Below, in pieces: positions 1 through 13,600 of a stretch of 64,000 nucleotides of DNA. The position numbers and the translations under genes were made by a program. The notes under the pieces are model-generated. The model had not been told where the DNA came from and searched no databases. It saw nothing but the letters and a program-made list of their open reading frames with translations. Position 1 is the stretch's first letter, and each line of letters begins with the position of its first letter. The stretch covers positions 31,931,259-31,995,258 of the forward strand of contig CAIIXF020000009.1 of assembly GCA_903813345.2 (NCBI GenBank), given 5' to 3'. Source of the stretch: Owenia fusiformis. Its lineage: Eukaryota > Annelida > Polychaeta > Sabellida > Oweniidae.

Positions 1-165
1 CTTAACTCAAATCGTTCTTTATGTCCTATATATCTATTTGTATGTTTCTATATTTATTTTACATATTGTAAATAATTGTAAATTATTACTCGGCCTCTAG
101 GAAGACCATTTTTGTACTGACAGAGCTACCCAGAATAAATATAGTTTTCAAATCAAATCAAATCT
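1..165 (+). mobile_element. possible 3' tail of a LINE-type element
   Basis: A polyadenylation-like AATAAAT near 133 is followed by a short tandem of AAATC units at about 148-164. This is the kind of ending seen on CR1/L2/Jockey-group non-LTR elements. No reading frame remains, and the element would extend to the left of the window. It could equally be an AT-rich coincidence, so the call is tentative. Confidence 0.35.
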
Positions 166-2978
166 TTTTTGTGCCCAATGAGAGTATAGTAAATGCAACA
201 AGGATGGTTTAACAACAAAGATCAAGGTTTTACTCCTTTTTATTATCCATTTTAACAACAAGGTCAAATTGAAACATATCTGTTATGTTGAATGGTTGGG
301 AAATATGAATCACATTTATCATTCTATGTTTTATGAATAGAAATGGTATGGTTGTTCTATAAATGTTAGTTGTTACCAATGGGAGAATGCTAAAAACCAC
401 TAAGGATGTTTTACAACCAAGATTAAGTTCAGGAATCAAATTCATACATATGTTAAATAAAGAGGGAACCAAGGTCTAGTGTATGTGACTATAAAATTGA
501 TGGTGCTTTTCACAGAGTAACAACCCACAACCAAACAGAACCCAATCATCTTGTCATCCCTTTTTCAGAAAACCACTCATCAGTTCTTTAAAGCTAACTT
601 CATAGCTTACTTGAAATTGATGCTTTTGTTTTTCATAAAACTTTGCCAAGTAATTTTTTGTATATCTTGTTAATAAACTCAAGACAAGTATGAAAACAAA
701 AAACTACCTTCTTGGTGGTATTATGATTGGTAACTTCCTCGTTCTTTTTATTACAATTATTTGATGCTCAGCAGGTACAACATACTTGTACTTTTCTTTA
801 TTTTTTAGTAGCATATAATGAACTTCTGACCCATTACCAAAATTACCTCCTATTTCTCAATGGTAATAGGCTCCCATGACATTTTTGGATATAAGTGCCT
901 CAAATACATATTCACTATTCTGATACTAAGTTATACTGTTGCTTGATACATTTCTGATGTATTGTTACAATTCTAATATCTAATGATAAACAAACCAGAA
1001 TAACAACTATTTGCATTTATGGAATTTAGTGGTTATACCCTATTATAGACCAGTAAATCAACTATATTGTTTTATAGACCATCAAAATCTATAAAAGATA
1101 TTTGTAAATATATTGAGTATTAGGGTGAATTTAGCTTCCACCCAACTTATAAGAGTTCTTTCTTTTATAACAGATCCAATCTCACTTAATAGGCAGATAT
1201 TTATGTAATAAATAAGTTGCCTTGTGTATTAAATGTTACAAATGAGAAAAGATGTGCTTAGTGAATATTTAGTTCCATATCTTTGATTAATTAATAAAAA
1301 ATTAATTAATTAATTAATAAAAAATATCTTTGATTTATTTTTAAAAACTCTGTTTTTTAGGTCACAAATGAGAAAAGGTTGATAAATACTGGGCCTGAAG
1401 AATAAATATTTAGTTGCACATCATAATTTAATTTTAAAAATTCTCATGAAACACTCCTTTCATAGTTGTTTATTCTCAAGTGGGAAGTTCAGAATATAGG
1501 AACTTTTTTAAGCAAAGCTGAACCCTTGCAAATTATTTATTGATTTAACAGTGCTCCACTTATCAAACAAAACCGTCTTTATCAATTTGCTTGACTGTTT
1601 TGACAAATTAATATTTTCTCTCATTTTGACGGGTGTTTTATCAAATTTTATACTAAAAATCGTTTTACTTCAACATCTACAAAAATATACATGCAAACCA
1701 CCAGTTAGCTGTGGGGGACTTACTTTTGTAGGTTATTTTTGTCAATATTTGAATTATGGCTCATATCAGTATTTTGCCAAACAGGTCTTTTCTCAATAAT
1801 CGTGATTTTGAAAACTGCTTACTCACCGTACACTTTAATTGCACTAATGAGGTTTCTCCAAGCAATAATTTTCATGCTTCATTATTCATTTTTGTAAATT
1901 GGCATGCCAGTATTTTGTTTTTCATTAGTTTCATGTAAAAAAGTGAGAAAAGCAGTACAGGTAAATAAGTGAAATTTTTATGGTATGAGTCGTGGCCTAA
2001 CCCTCAATAAAAGTACCATTGACATATTATTTGCCCTTGTATATTTGAGGTTTTTGAATAATCAATTGAAGAGAGGCATGTAAAGAATATGTTTATATAC
2101 CATTCAACTATGTACTAGTATTCCTTTCTGAATAATAAATCCAATATTCAACTAAAAAGACTGAATTCAATTATTATTTTGATTTAAAATTCCAACTATG
2201 TTCTTGGTTTTATCATGGACTTTCAACTAGATTGAACGCCCATGGTTTTATTGTAATTTATCCTACCATTTAGGCACAGATACTTACTAAAACTGTAAGG
2301 AGATCTAAATATATAGAGGTTATTTACTGGGAGGCACTGAATGTAGGTTTTATTCCTAGGGACAATATGATATTTCCCCCAGACCCTTAGGGCCCTCGGG
2401 GAATAAACCCTTATTCAAGCCGAACCAGTAAATACACTTTTTACCCATGATATTCATGCCTGTTTTCATGAAATCATATAAGTTCTGAATCAATATCTGA
2501 TTTTTGATGAAAATGTAAATTGTTTATAAAAATCATCTGTGTTGAACTTAACTTGGCATTCTCTCTTGGCACCTTGAATAGAGTATTGTACTAACTGGAC
2601 TATGTCGACAACTTTACGTGGTGTTCCTTCTTGGCAATAAACCCAAACATTATTGTCTTTTTTAAAATCGATATAAACAATGTTCACATATATGTAATCT
2701 GGCTCATTATCATGTTGTCCAAAAAATCATGATGAATATATTATTCCTTAAAGACATAGAAAATAATTCTGTTCTTTGCCAGCCTAAATGGAAGGCAATT
2801 CTTACAATATTAACAGATTTTATGGCATATTAATGTAATCATGTAATGATACAAGATGTCAATGAAAGTTATATATATACTTTATCTATGTCAAAAATTG
2901 CTCCATATTTTATATCTGCACAAATTAAATAAATAGGCAAAATTTAGACTTATACAGTATTTATCTATTTATTTTCAG
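166..2978. other. noncoding stretch before the first visible ABCA exon (probably intron)
   Basis: No open frame here joins in phase to the exon at 2979, which begins inside a codon, so at least one exon lies upstream. The short open frames in this stretch show no protein-like pattern. The stretch contains an AATT run (about 1290-1325), a degenerate palindromic element at 2317-2440 and otherwise unremarkable AT-rich DNA. It is most simply the 3' part of a long intron. Confidence 0.6.
2317..2440. mobile_element. palindromic MITE-like element, family 'GGTTATNTACTGGGAGG'
   Basis: The left arm reads roughly GGTTATTTACTGGGAGG and the right arm is its inverted counterpart ending CCAGTAAATA. The middle keeps a second inverted pair, GGTTTTATTCC and GGGGAATAAACCC. 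The same architecture is seen more completely at 4012-4150, and a half copy at 45609-45690. There is no coding capacity. Confidence 0.5.
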
Positions 2979-4674
2979 ATATGCTGATATCATAATGAAG
3001 TTGGATCCCTGGTTGGCACAATGGTTTGGTGATGACCCAGTGTGGGCAGGTATTAAGCAAGGATTGGAGTTTATGCAGCAAATTGTCAGCTGGACCTCCA
3101 CAGCCTCAAATAATGTCAGAAGTAAGTCTATATGAGATGGCTCATAATGTTAGGAAGCAATTAAACCAAATAGAAATCATAAATGACTTTCATTTTTTGG
3201 CGATCAAGAGCAATTCAAAATTCCCCAATTCCCCGATCCTGAATGCTGACTTATGAGGAATATGATAGCAGGATTTACCCAAAAATTGTGGAATGAATTA
3301 TAGAGAGATTTGAAATGATTACACGAGCTAGTTTGATACTATGTTAGATTGTGAGGAAAGCTCTTCAAATTGGAGAGTCTAATCTCTATTAACGTATCAA
3401 CAAACCCCAGTCACTCGAAATACGACAGAAACATTCAAAACTCACAAATCAACCAAAATCACGAACCATAAATATGAACTTCAGGACAGAATACAAAGAA
3501 AAAATGTTCAACTTTTTGATATAAACGATCTTATTGTAGATGTGACAGTATCTCTCGGGGATATCTTGAAAGATGCATCCCTAGATGACCTAGCCAATCA
3601 TACCCTAGGTGCAAGTGAGGTCCTAGCGAAATCTACCCTCAACATGGGAAAGGTAGGTGTACCTTAATATTAATTTCCTGACACTTAAATCTTTGTTCCA
3701 ATATATATACAGTGATTTTATAATTCTAATAATTTTAATGATAAAGCTTATCAGTGATCAAATGAAGAAAAAATGTTAGGATGAATCTCTAAATGTATGT
3801 TGAATATACCATTACACTGGCCTGTTAGCTTCTGGATCCGCCAGTGCATTATCTATGATTGGATATAACTTTATTTGCTGTACAAGGCATTTTGAAATGT
3901 TAAAATCTGTTGAGTGACACATGTGTTAAGAGTTAATATAACATATATAACATATACAGGGCGTCCATAACGTCTCTTTACAATTACAATACAAAGTGTG
4001 TGTAAAATAAATAAGGGTTATGTACTGGGAGGTTTTGGATATGGGGTTTATCCAGAGCGAGGTATGCATATCTACCTGAGGGACCGTAGGGACCGAAGGT
4101 AGATGTGCATATCTCACGAGGGATGAACCCCATATCCAAACCGACCGTACATAACTGCATTATCCTATACCAAGTAGAGTTTTCAGGGGCATATGGCCAT
4201 TTCAATAGTACAAGGTGTAAAAATAAAAAATCAAGTCATTTTATTGCATTACCGGAAGCTGGAAGATATGCACCGGAAGCGGGAAGATATGCAGCGAAGC
4301 GGGAGATATGGAGGTTCTGGATATGAAAACCTCAAAATCAGGATACGGGATATATTACCAACTTATCTCCCTAAAACTCTACTTGGCATAGGATAAAGAC
4401 ACTTTATTTTATTTCTTCAAGAGCTCATTCATGTTTATCTGGCTATGATTTTCAGTATGTTGCATTGATGGCACGAGTGGCAACATCTGGGGACAACATT
4501 GGAGCAGTAGTATGTAGCACAGCACCTGGAGAGGGTCTACTGGGGGTTTTAGACTCACCCCCTAATATGGATAGGGCCCCTTTAGAGGACTTTATAAAGG
4601 CTCTGTGTTCAGCTGATAATGAAACCCTTGAGATGTTTTTGAATCAGTTCAGTTACAATCAGATCACTAGCATT
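2979..4674 (+). CDS. ABCA loop cassette M0 (partial: exons B, C, D)
   Basis: Exons are 2979-3121 (enters phase 2, leaves phase 1), 3540-3652 (1 to 0) and 4456-4674 (0 to 0). The A exon of this cassette must lie before the window. B reads YADIIMKLDPWLAQWF and C reads VSLGDILKDASLDDLANHT. D carries the cysteine pair VVCSTAP and ALCSADN, about 37 residues apart. Donors are GTAAGT, GTAGGT and GTAAGT. The D exon has no stop in 73 codons. The 803-nt intron before D contains two nested palindromic elements. Confidence 0.8.
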
Positions 4675-7600
4675 GTAAGTTACACAAGTATACATATATA
4701 TAGAAATATGTCACTGTTTTTTAATATTTGTTAGATATTATTTTAGTCATGGAAGTTAGAAGAAGCATCAGTGTTAAAAATGAATGAATGAAATACTATA
4801 ATTTTGAAATATATATCAAAGAAGAATACTTGAATGACATATTTTTTCAAAATAATATGAGATTTATATCATGTGTGACATTTCTGATCCATAATAACAC
4901 ATGTTTGTATATGACATTACTGAAAATATATAACATTTTAATAATATATGACATTACTGAAAATATATGACATTTTGATAATATATCATTTTAATAATAA
5001 ATGACATTTCTAATCATGTATGAAATACTGAAAATGTATGACATTGATCATAATATATGTCATTACTAAAATAAAGGACATTTCCATTTATGTCTGGTAT
5101 TTCTTTCATTTTAGATTGAAAGCATGAACTCACAGGCTAACAATACCATTGGTCTACCATTGAACTTTACTGTAATTCTCCAAGATGCAAAAAATATTTT
5201 TGACTCATTTTCAAAACTTGCGGAAGAGCTGCCACTCAGTGAGACATTTATCACCCAAATCTGGAACAACATTTTGGGCGTACTCAATGGCATCCCTCTT
5301 GGTTTGAACTCAACAATGACAGTAGATTCAACACTACAGTATGTAATATAGAAAAGATTTTCTTAAAATTAATTTCAAACTGGCTTAATGTCCTTCAATA
5401 TGATGGTCATTTGTCAAACTATTAGAGATATATCATACAGAATTGTTTTTCGTACATGAGATTATTCCATTAGTTAACAAGAATATACAAACAACAATCG
5501 ATTGCCAAAGTCTTATAAAAAATATTAGCGGCAATTTTAAGAATTTAAAAGTATTTGTGATATTATAGTGTATCAAATAGGCTAACATATTTATTTGTTA
5601 TTACAGGACCATACTTGACTCACTGGGTGGACTTCAATTGGTTCTCCAAACTACTAATGATCCTACCACCAATGTACTACTGATTGTGGCTGACCATTTT
5701 ATGGACACATTAGAGATTGCAACTTCTATTATTCCTGGTAAGTTGCCATAATGAATGGATGAATGTTCAGGAAAACCTGTTTTCATGAACACCTCTTTCT
5801 AGTGAACACCTTAGTATTTTGGACACCTCTCTAGTGAACAACTGTGTCTCGTGAACACCTCTTCTCAGCACATACTCCACAGACTTCTGTACAAAATCGT
5901 CCGTCTATAGTGACCACATTACTATAATGATAACATACTTGTGCCTCCATAGGTGTTCACTATACACATGTTTTACTGTATTCTGCCAAGGGAAAAGAAA
6001 CAAACAAAACTGGTTTGACTGAAGGTATAGAACATGTTAAAGGAAATTAATTTGTGAGTCATGACAGATTCTTTTGTAGACATATTGTGCAGGTCTGGCA
6101 GATAATTCATACTTTTAGTTCTATTTTGGTGATTTTTGGTTAAATATGGATGCTTTGATTTGCTTAGATTTATAGCTTGAGCTGGGGGCCATTCCATTCA
6201 CCTCCATGTGTAAAATATATTGAAAACACAGCTTGTATTTTGCATATGCCTAATACTACTGTAAACATAAAATACATGTATTTGCATAAGAAGCAAAAGT
6301 ATAGGAAGATGAACACTAAATAAACAAATAAGTAAAAATAAAAGTGTACATGTATAACATTTATGTTGTAGACATCACTGGGTACATCTACAGATTGGTT
6401 ACTGAGGATGATAATGCCGGGCAACTGGTGTTTGACATCTTGGAGTCTGGTCCAAATGGAACACTGGCTGTCATAAAGGCATTGCTCGACCCTGAAGTTT
6501 TGGAGGTAAAATCTTAGTGTTTCAGTGTGCTATTTTTATTTGTTTCTCCATTTCATATAAAAGTTAAACAAATGAAACATTGAAAAAGAAAAAAGGTTGC
6601 TAACTCCTTATTCAACCATGCAATTTAAATTTTTTTGATAGAGTGCAGTACCTAGTATCTAAGTGTCATATCTGAGACGAATGGTCCCAGAATTATAATA
6701 TGTAGACACTGCCCATTTTGTAATCCATTTCCCTTACAGAGCATAATAGTTGATCCATCCCAACTCCAAGTCAAGCTCTGCAATGAGACCTGGTTCTCAA
6801 TGTACGTAGATGTCCCCGCAAGTATGTTTGATAACATCAAGAGTAGTCTCTGTGACAACCTAGCCTTCCCAGCAATAATTGAGAAGATACGTGCTGACGT
6901 GAGGGCTGATGATATGATAGCTTCTGTAAGTGAATTAGAATAGTTTGATTTTCAATTTATTTTTTATACTGCTGGCTTCATTCAATGATTTGCTATGAAG
7001 CACAGTACAGCAAATTTCATACACATAGCGTATAATTTACTATGAAACATTTACATTGTTTTATGTATTATTCGACATTAATGTGAGCAAAAATAAGAAT
7101 AGTATCCTTTAAAACTTTAATTTACTATTTTAATTTCAAATATGACATTGTTCTCATTTCATGTTTTTTTATATTCACATTTCAAATATGACATTGTTCT
7201 CATTTCATATTTTATTATGTTCACATTTCAAATATGAAATTGTTCATATGACATTGTTCTCATTTCACATTTTGTAATGTTCACATTTCTAATATGACAT
7301 TGTTCTCATTTCACATTTTATAATGTTCACATTTCTAATATGACATTGTTCTCATTTCACATTTTATAATGTTCACATTTCTAATATGACATTGTTCTCA
7401 TTTCACATTTTATAATGTTCACATTTCTAATATGACATTGTTCTCATTTCATATTTTATTATGTTCACATTTCAAATTTGACATTGTTCTCATTTCACAT
7501 TTTATAATGTTCACATTTCAAATATGACATTGTTCTCATTTCACATTTTATAATGTTCACATTTCTAATATGACATTGTTCTCATTTCATGTTTTATAAT

Positions 7601-10600
7601 GTTCACATTTCAGTTCAACAAATTCCTTGAGGTTGCTAATCTTGCACAAGTGAACAGCTCAGCCCTTCTGGGGCCAGAATACTCCCAGAGGGCCAATTTG
7701 GCTCGTCTCATAGAGAGAGGACAGGAGCTGGGAATGAGGCTGAGTACAATAAATGATGGACAGGACTTACCATGGGAAAACATTCTGGTGAAATTCAATG
7801 AAACAGGAGATTGGAATGTAATCGGTGAAGCTTTGATGCAAGAGTTTCAGTTTAATGCGTAAGTTGTGCCTCAGTCACATTTGATCTATGGCAACCATAC
7901 AGCAGCCATAGATTCCCAAAATTGAGATAAATGTGAAACATAAAATATAGGGATAAACAATATGATGTAGATTTTCTGTATCGATTTTGTGAGCCTACGG
8001 CCACTGTAAATCAAATATGAATGAGGCTTAATAATGCTATACCCATGGGAATAGTGCTAGTTTCATGAGTAGTATGCCACCACCGGGACATGATTTGAGC
8101 AGAAAAAAATGAGATATTTTAGTAGTGCTTATTGATGTACAAATTTTTCATCACTTTACATGTTTTTAACAGCATATCTGCAGTAATTCAGAGCCTGGGC
8201 ACACAGTACATGGTATCTGACCTGGGCAGGATCACAATGGGCAATGAATGGATGAGAGCCCTCCATGTTCTTGTCAAAGCTATGAATACTAACCTGGATA
8301 TTCAGAGAGGTAAGACTGAAATGATTCAATGCTGAATCATTAATAGTGAATAAATGAATTATCAATAAATTGCTACCATTCTAAATATAATATATTAAGA
8401 TATATTAACGGTTTAAGGTTCTAAATTACATCCCTTGATGACTCATTACATTTCTAAGAAATGAGTGAATTATAAGAAATCCTAGGATGAATGAATTAAT
8501 GAGAGTGCACTGGAGTCTGTGAAGTTCCAGGGGTAGGATATCATTTATATCCTGTATATCTTTTCCTCCAGGCATTGCATCAGTTAACAGCCAATATGGC
8601 CGCCTTGTATACTACATTCAGGAATATGGAGCTGACATTGTACAGAGTCTGTTTGATGGTTACTCTGAAAAGGTAAGTCAATCAAAGTTCAGAAATCTTG
8701 TTTAAAACACAAATCTCCTTTTTAATGCATTCAAACAGATAATTAAATAAGAGATAAATGCTGAGAATGAGCTACATTTCACATGTGATTTCAGATTATC
8801 TAAGCTTTTCACAGAAATTAATATTTTGTGTTACAATTTTTAAACAATCTGCATCTGATTTTTACAGCGTTGTTGAACTTTGGTGTATTCAAATCTGAGG
8901 AGCATATAATTTCTCTGTTGTAGCTTGCATACTTAACACAGCAAGATAAGAATGTTTTTGAGATCCTATGCAGTTCTCAGGCTGAGGAGCTATTCACATT
9001 TCCCAAGAGAGTCCCAGTTATGGAGATCCAATGGTTCATGTGTAGTATCCTCAATGGAACACAGCTCCAGATGGAGCTATACGAGCAAACATATGTAGCT
9101 TGGACTAACATGTTTCAACAGGTAATATGTAATAATATAACCAAGGAAGATTTGAAGCCAGAGTTCCAACTTAATATTCTATAATCTCCAAATAATGCGA
9201 TCTTGGTGATCTTGCCTGTATATTTCTACGGCTGTATGGAGAATGAACGATATTCTCCAACAAAGCTGGCGTCATTGTTGTCTGACATTTATCTGGCTAT
9301 AAATTCACAATCAGCATTCAAAATATTTGAACTATTGGCCATCTTGCATGATTTGAATTTGTTTGGTAATAAGACCAAAACTTCCATGTTGCACTTTGGC
9401 TGCCAATCCTCCTTGATATATACCCGCTCAAGGCCTTCATAACATTCACGAAAAATTGTCTCACAGAGTGTCTATTATATTGCAGTAGTAACATGTAAAA
9501 AGATTTTAAGGGATGTTATGACTCAATTTCAAGAAATGGTGTCGCATACACACATATACATATTATGTCTATCCTTATCTAATAGATGAACATTGAATGA
9601 AAAATGTACTTTCAAGTAGAATCAGTTCACATATGAAATGTTTTTTTCAGATGGAATTCATTTTCAACCCTAATTCAGCACTCCCTCCTCCCGAAGATTT
9701 CCCCTGGGACGAAGCGATAAGTGATGGCAAAAGATTTTACGATTATGTCTCATCTGAACCACCTAAAGGAATATGGAATACATTTACCGAGTTAAACTTG
9801 ACTGAGTTCATAAATGCTGTCTCAGGCGCACTTGCACCCATGGCAAGTACACTTGCACCCATGTTGAATGGCACAATGATGACCCCAGCCATGACCAGTG
9901 AATTTTCAAAGTAAGTTGATGAATATTGGTTGTGTAATATTAGAGCCAAATGATTATTGTAAACCTAGAATAAATATTTTCAAAAAAGAGGACTTGTCTC
10001 TTGAATGATTGGTTTTCCAAGTGAAGTGAAAAATTCAGGAGTCATGGATGATTTTTACACTCTCATACTATTTGTTTGCTTGTTGGACACAGTTGAATGA
10101 CATAATATTTAAGACAATATTTTTTATTGGTTTTATAGCTGGGTAGATGTGTTTGTACAGACAATGTCTAGCATTGACTTTGTATTGGGGAACACACCAG
10201 GCTGGTATGAGGCCAAACAATACATGGACCTCATGAATACAATCATGACAGACTGGAACCAAATGATGGCCAAATGGGATGGTAAATATATATTTATAAT
10301 AACACGTCATTTATATATTTATAATAACACGTCATTTATAAATTCATTAATGTGTAATGACGTAATGCAATATAACAAGTCATAAATGAGCTCAATATAT
10401 AAGGTAGGGGATGTATTTTAGGATTTATTATTTTACAATATACAATTATTTAAATCAATGTCAAAAGACAAAAATTGATTTGGCTCTAAATTCATTACTC
10501 TAAATTATGATGAAATGCAAGAAAATGTAATAGTACAATTATTTTCAATGCCAATGGGGCATTTATTTTTTCCACATTTATGGGCAAACTCGGTCATGTA

Positions 10601-13600
10601 GAATGGGAACTTTAATTCCTATTTGGTTATAATGTCCCCTTTTTTGTTCTGTAGTATTCAGGACATGATTTTCTGTGTTTTCAGAGTCTGGGCTACAAGT
10701 TAAGGATGTGTTAGGTGAGGGATCTGCTCTATACTATGTCATAGAGAGCACTTTGGATATGGTCCCTGAGGCAATGGATGTGTTGATGAAAGCCATGATA
10801 CAACCGGATCAGGTAATTGAAGTGTACTTGTATTGTATACTATATATACATTATATAACTATAAAATTAAGTCATGTTTACATGCACATAAAACTGAATG
10901 ATTTGACTCGAAGGGAAAAACAATACTCATTGTTTTCTCAGGGAGGGAAGGAGAGGTGGGTGTACATAGCACTCATTGGCAAATCCTAGCCAAAGCAAAT
11001 AACTTTCCTTATTTAATTCTCAGGTGATGAACCAATTAATGACTGTGTCTCTAAGCGGTGGCACTCTCTGTGGGACCCTCAAGCTTAAAGATATGGTGAC
11101 CTTTGATGACCCCAATGTTGCGGACAACATCCAGGATGCATTCTGCTCCCTCTCAACCAATGGAACTAATTCAATAATGCAGACCTTAATGGAATCACCT
11201 CTAATGAAAGAAATCGTTAGGTTTTCTGTAAGTGTTTATCTAGAATTATAGATTTTTAGGAGTGTTAGAGCCAGATTACCACAGTAAACAGTAGAACCTG
11301 TTATATACGAACACCATTGGGATTGACCAAAAGTGTTGGGATTTGCAAGTATTACAATTAAAAGTTTTCTTAAAACTTTTTCTTAAGAAAAATAATGTGC
11401 ACATAAGAGGTGTTTAAATGACTCAGATGCGAGTAGGTAGTTACCAGTTTCACCATCAGGTGGCTCGTTCGGGTCAGATAGCATGGCGGGTATAGTATAA
11501 AGATCCCTTTAACTTAATATTCATCTGTTTTAGCGGTTCAATTTTCATATCACCCTTATGTATCTAATAATTATGCAAATTAAAATATGTTCAGTTAAAG
11601 AAAATGTTATCTGTCCAATACAAGAAAAGATATTTAACTTTTAGTGATTTTATAACATGGGCTCTATGGGGAATCTCCCCATCTAAATTAAGATTATATC
11701 TACTCGCATCTAGTCTATTTGAGAGGTGTTTGGATATACTTCACCTTATTAATACAATATATATGTTTCAATTTTCATGTTGACTTTTCAGATGGATCCA
11801 ACATTCGAGAGAGTCCCACTAACCAAGGTTGACTTCAACATGATGGGAGCAAACATTAAAGAAATGCTCAACAACATGAATAAACTCGTTGATAAGATGT
11901 CCAAATATAGCATGGAGGATCTAGCCAATAGCATTAGTGATGAGTTCCCTGGATTGAGTATGTCTGAACTTGAAGGAAAAATGATGAACATTATGCAATC
12001 GAATCCAGATCTTGCAAGGTAAGGCAGAGATTTTCCTTATTCTTATCCTTATATCCTTATTGTTCCATTTCCTTTTTAATTTATATGTAAAAACTAAGGG
12101 TAGTAGGAATAATATTTATCAATGTTATCGATTTTGTTCAATCAATTTTGATTTGATTATAACTGAAATAAATTGAACGTTTTGTATTTGTAGCATTTCC
12201 ATTGCTGCTGGAAGTAGCCTTATACCTTTGTTAGAGCAAGCATTTGGCAGAGAAGGTTGGTGGAACATGTACAAGGTGCAAGTCTACCAGATGAACCTCT
12301 TACTCAAGTTTATAAACTACCAGGTGAAAGCTCTAAATGGTGAGTATGTCTCTTGCAGTCACCCCTATTATAAGCACATACATGTATGTCTAAACTATCA
12401 ATAGATGGGGGGTACCCCAGAATTCATAGATGATCATATCTACATATAAAGAGGTTCATCCTAATATGGAGATTGATCCGTCTATGCATTCTGGGAGATT
12501 TCTTCCTTTTAGGTCCTCTTAATGGTTACCATCTTAAAAAATAGAATTATCAGATTGAAGATTTTGTACAGTGTAGTTTTTAAGATTGTAATTGTATGTC
12601 ATTTAACTAAATGATGTATGATATACTACCTGTTCAGGGCTCTAAATTGATATAAGCAACAATATTAGGTATCATCTGTAATTTTAGGTAATTCAACACT
12701 GAACATCTTGGAGTACATCAACTCAAGTGAGCTATACAGACTGTTGAGGCTACAAGCTCTGAGCCCTGACATTGTTGATACACTGCTACATACAGTAGCC
12801 ACCATTAGCTCAAACCCAGCTGAAGTAAGTCAAATATTTGTGCATTTCCTCTAAAATACCAACCATTCACTCATATATTTATCAAAGATAACTGATTCTT
12901 TCATGACGCAGCTCATTAGTTTATCATTTCACAATTCCCTTTTATATGAGATATGGCATTTATAAATCAAAGTATTTATGTTTTTGTCAGTTTCTTTTTT
13001 CATGTTTTGTGCATTCATTTTTGCAGGCAACGAAGTGGCTAGATACGAATGCTCTGATGAATGTGTGCAGCAATTCAACCGTATTCGCACATTTCTTCTC
13101 TAAGTCGCCTTCGTCCTCAGTAGACCAGAACACACTCTTTAGAGTGAGTAACTTTTTTCAAATATGAATAATGGATTTAGCTTTTGCCAGGGAAAGTTTC
13201 ACCTACAGTTATTATGAAATATGAATATGATCATCTGAAACGAAATATTGTATTTTATTTTTATTTTGTTAAAATGAAAGAAAATTTGATTTAATGTCGT
13301 AAAACCAACAATAGAGGGGGTTTATTTATATTTATATGGACATGCATGAAATAATGAAATATACAACAATCAAAATGCAAAAATAACAAAATTCTTAATT
13401 TATGTACTTAATATATCTTTGTGAAATATCTTTGCTAATATATAAGCACTTTTTCTTCTTAATGTTTTCTTGTTTTGTTTATTTTAGGTTATATGTGAAA
13501 GTATCACAGTTAATGAGACCTTACTGTTAAGTGAACTTACCAACAACCTTGCAGGCTTTAATGAATATTTCAATTCTGTAAGTAATATAATGCAAAGATA

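Noticed and set aside
3926-4326. Several overlapping open frames on both strands
   Set aside because: They are produced by palindromic elements at 4012-4150 and 4152-4397 and do not join to ABCA exons in phase.
9203-9442. Possible extra exon in the intron between M2 and M3
   Set aside because: No acceptor and donor pair gives a 0-to-0 phase exon here, the flanking exons already join in phase, and the translation lacks cassette motifs.
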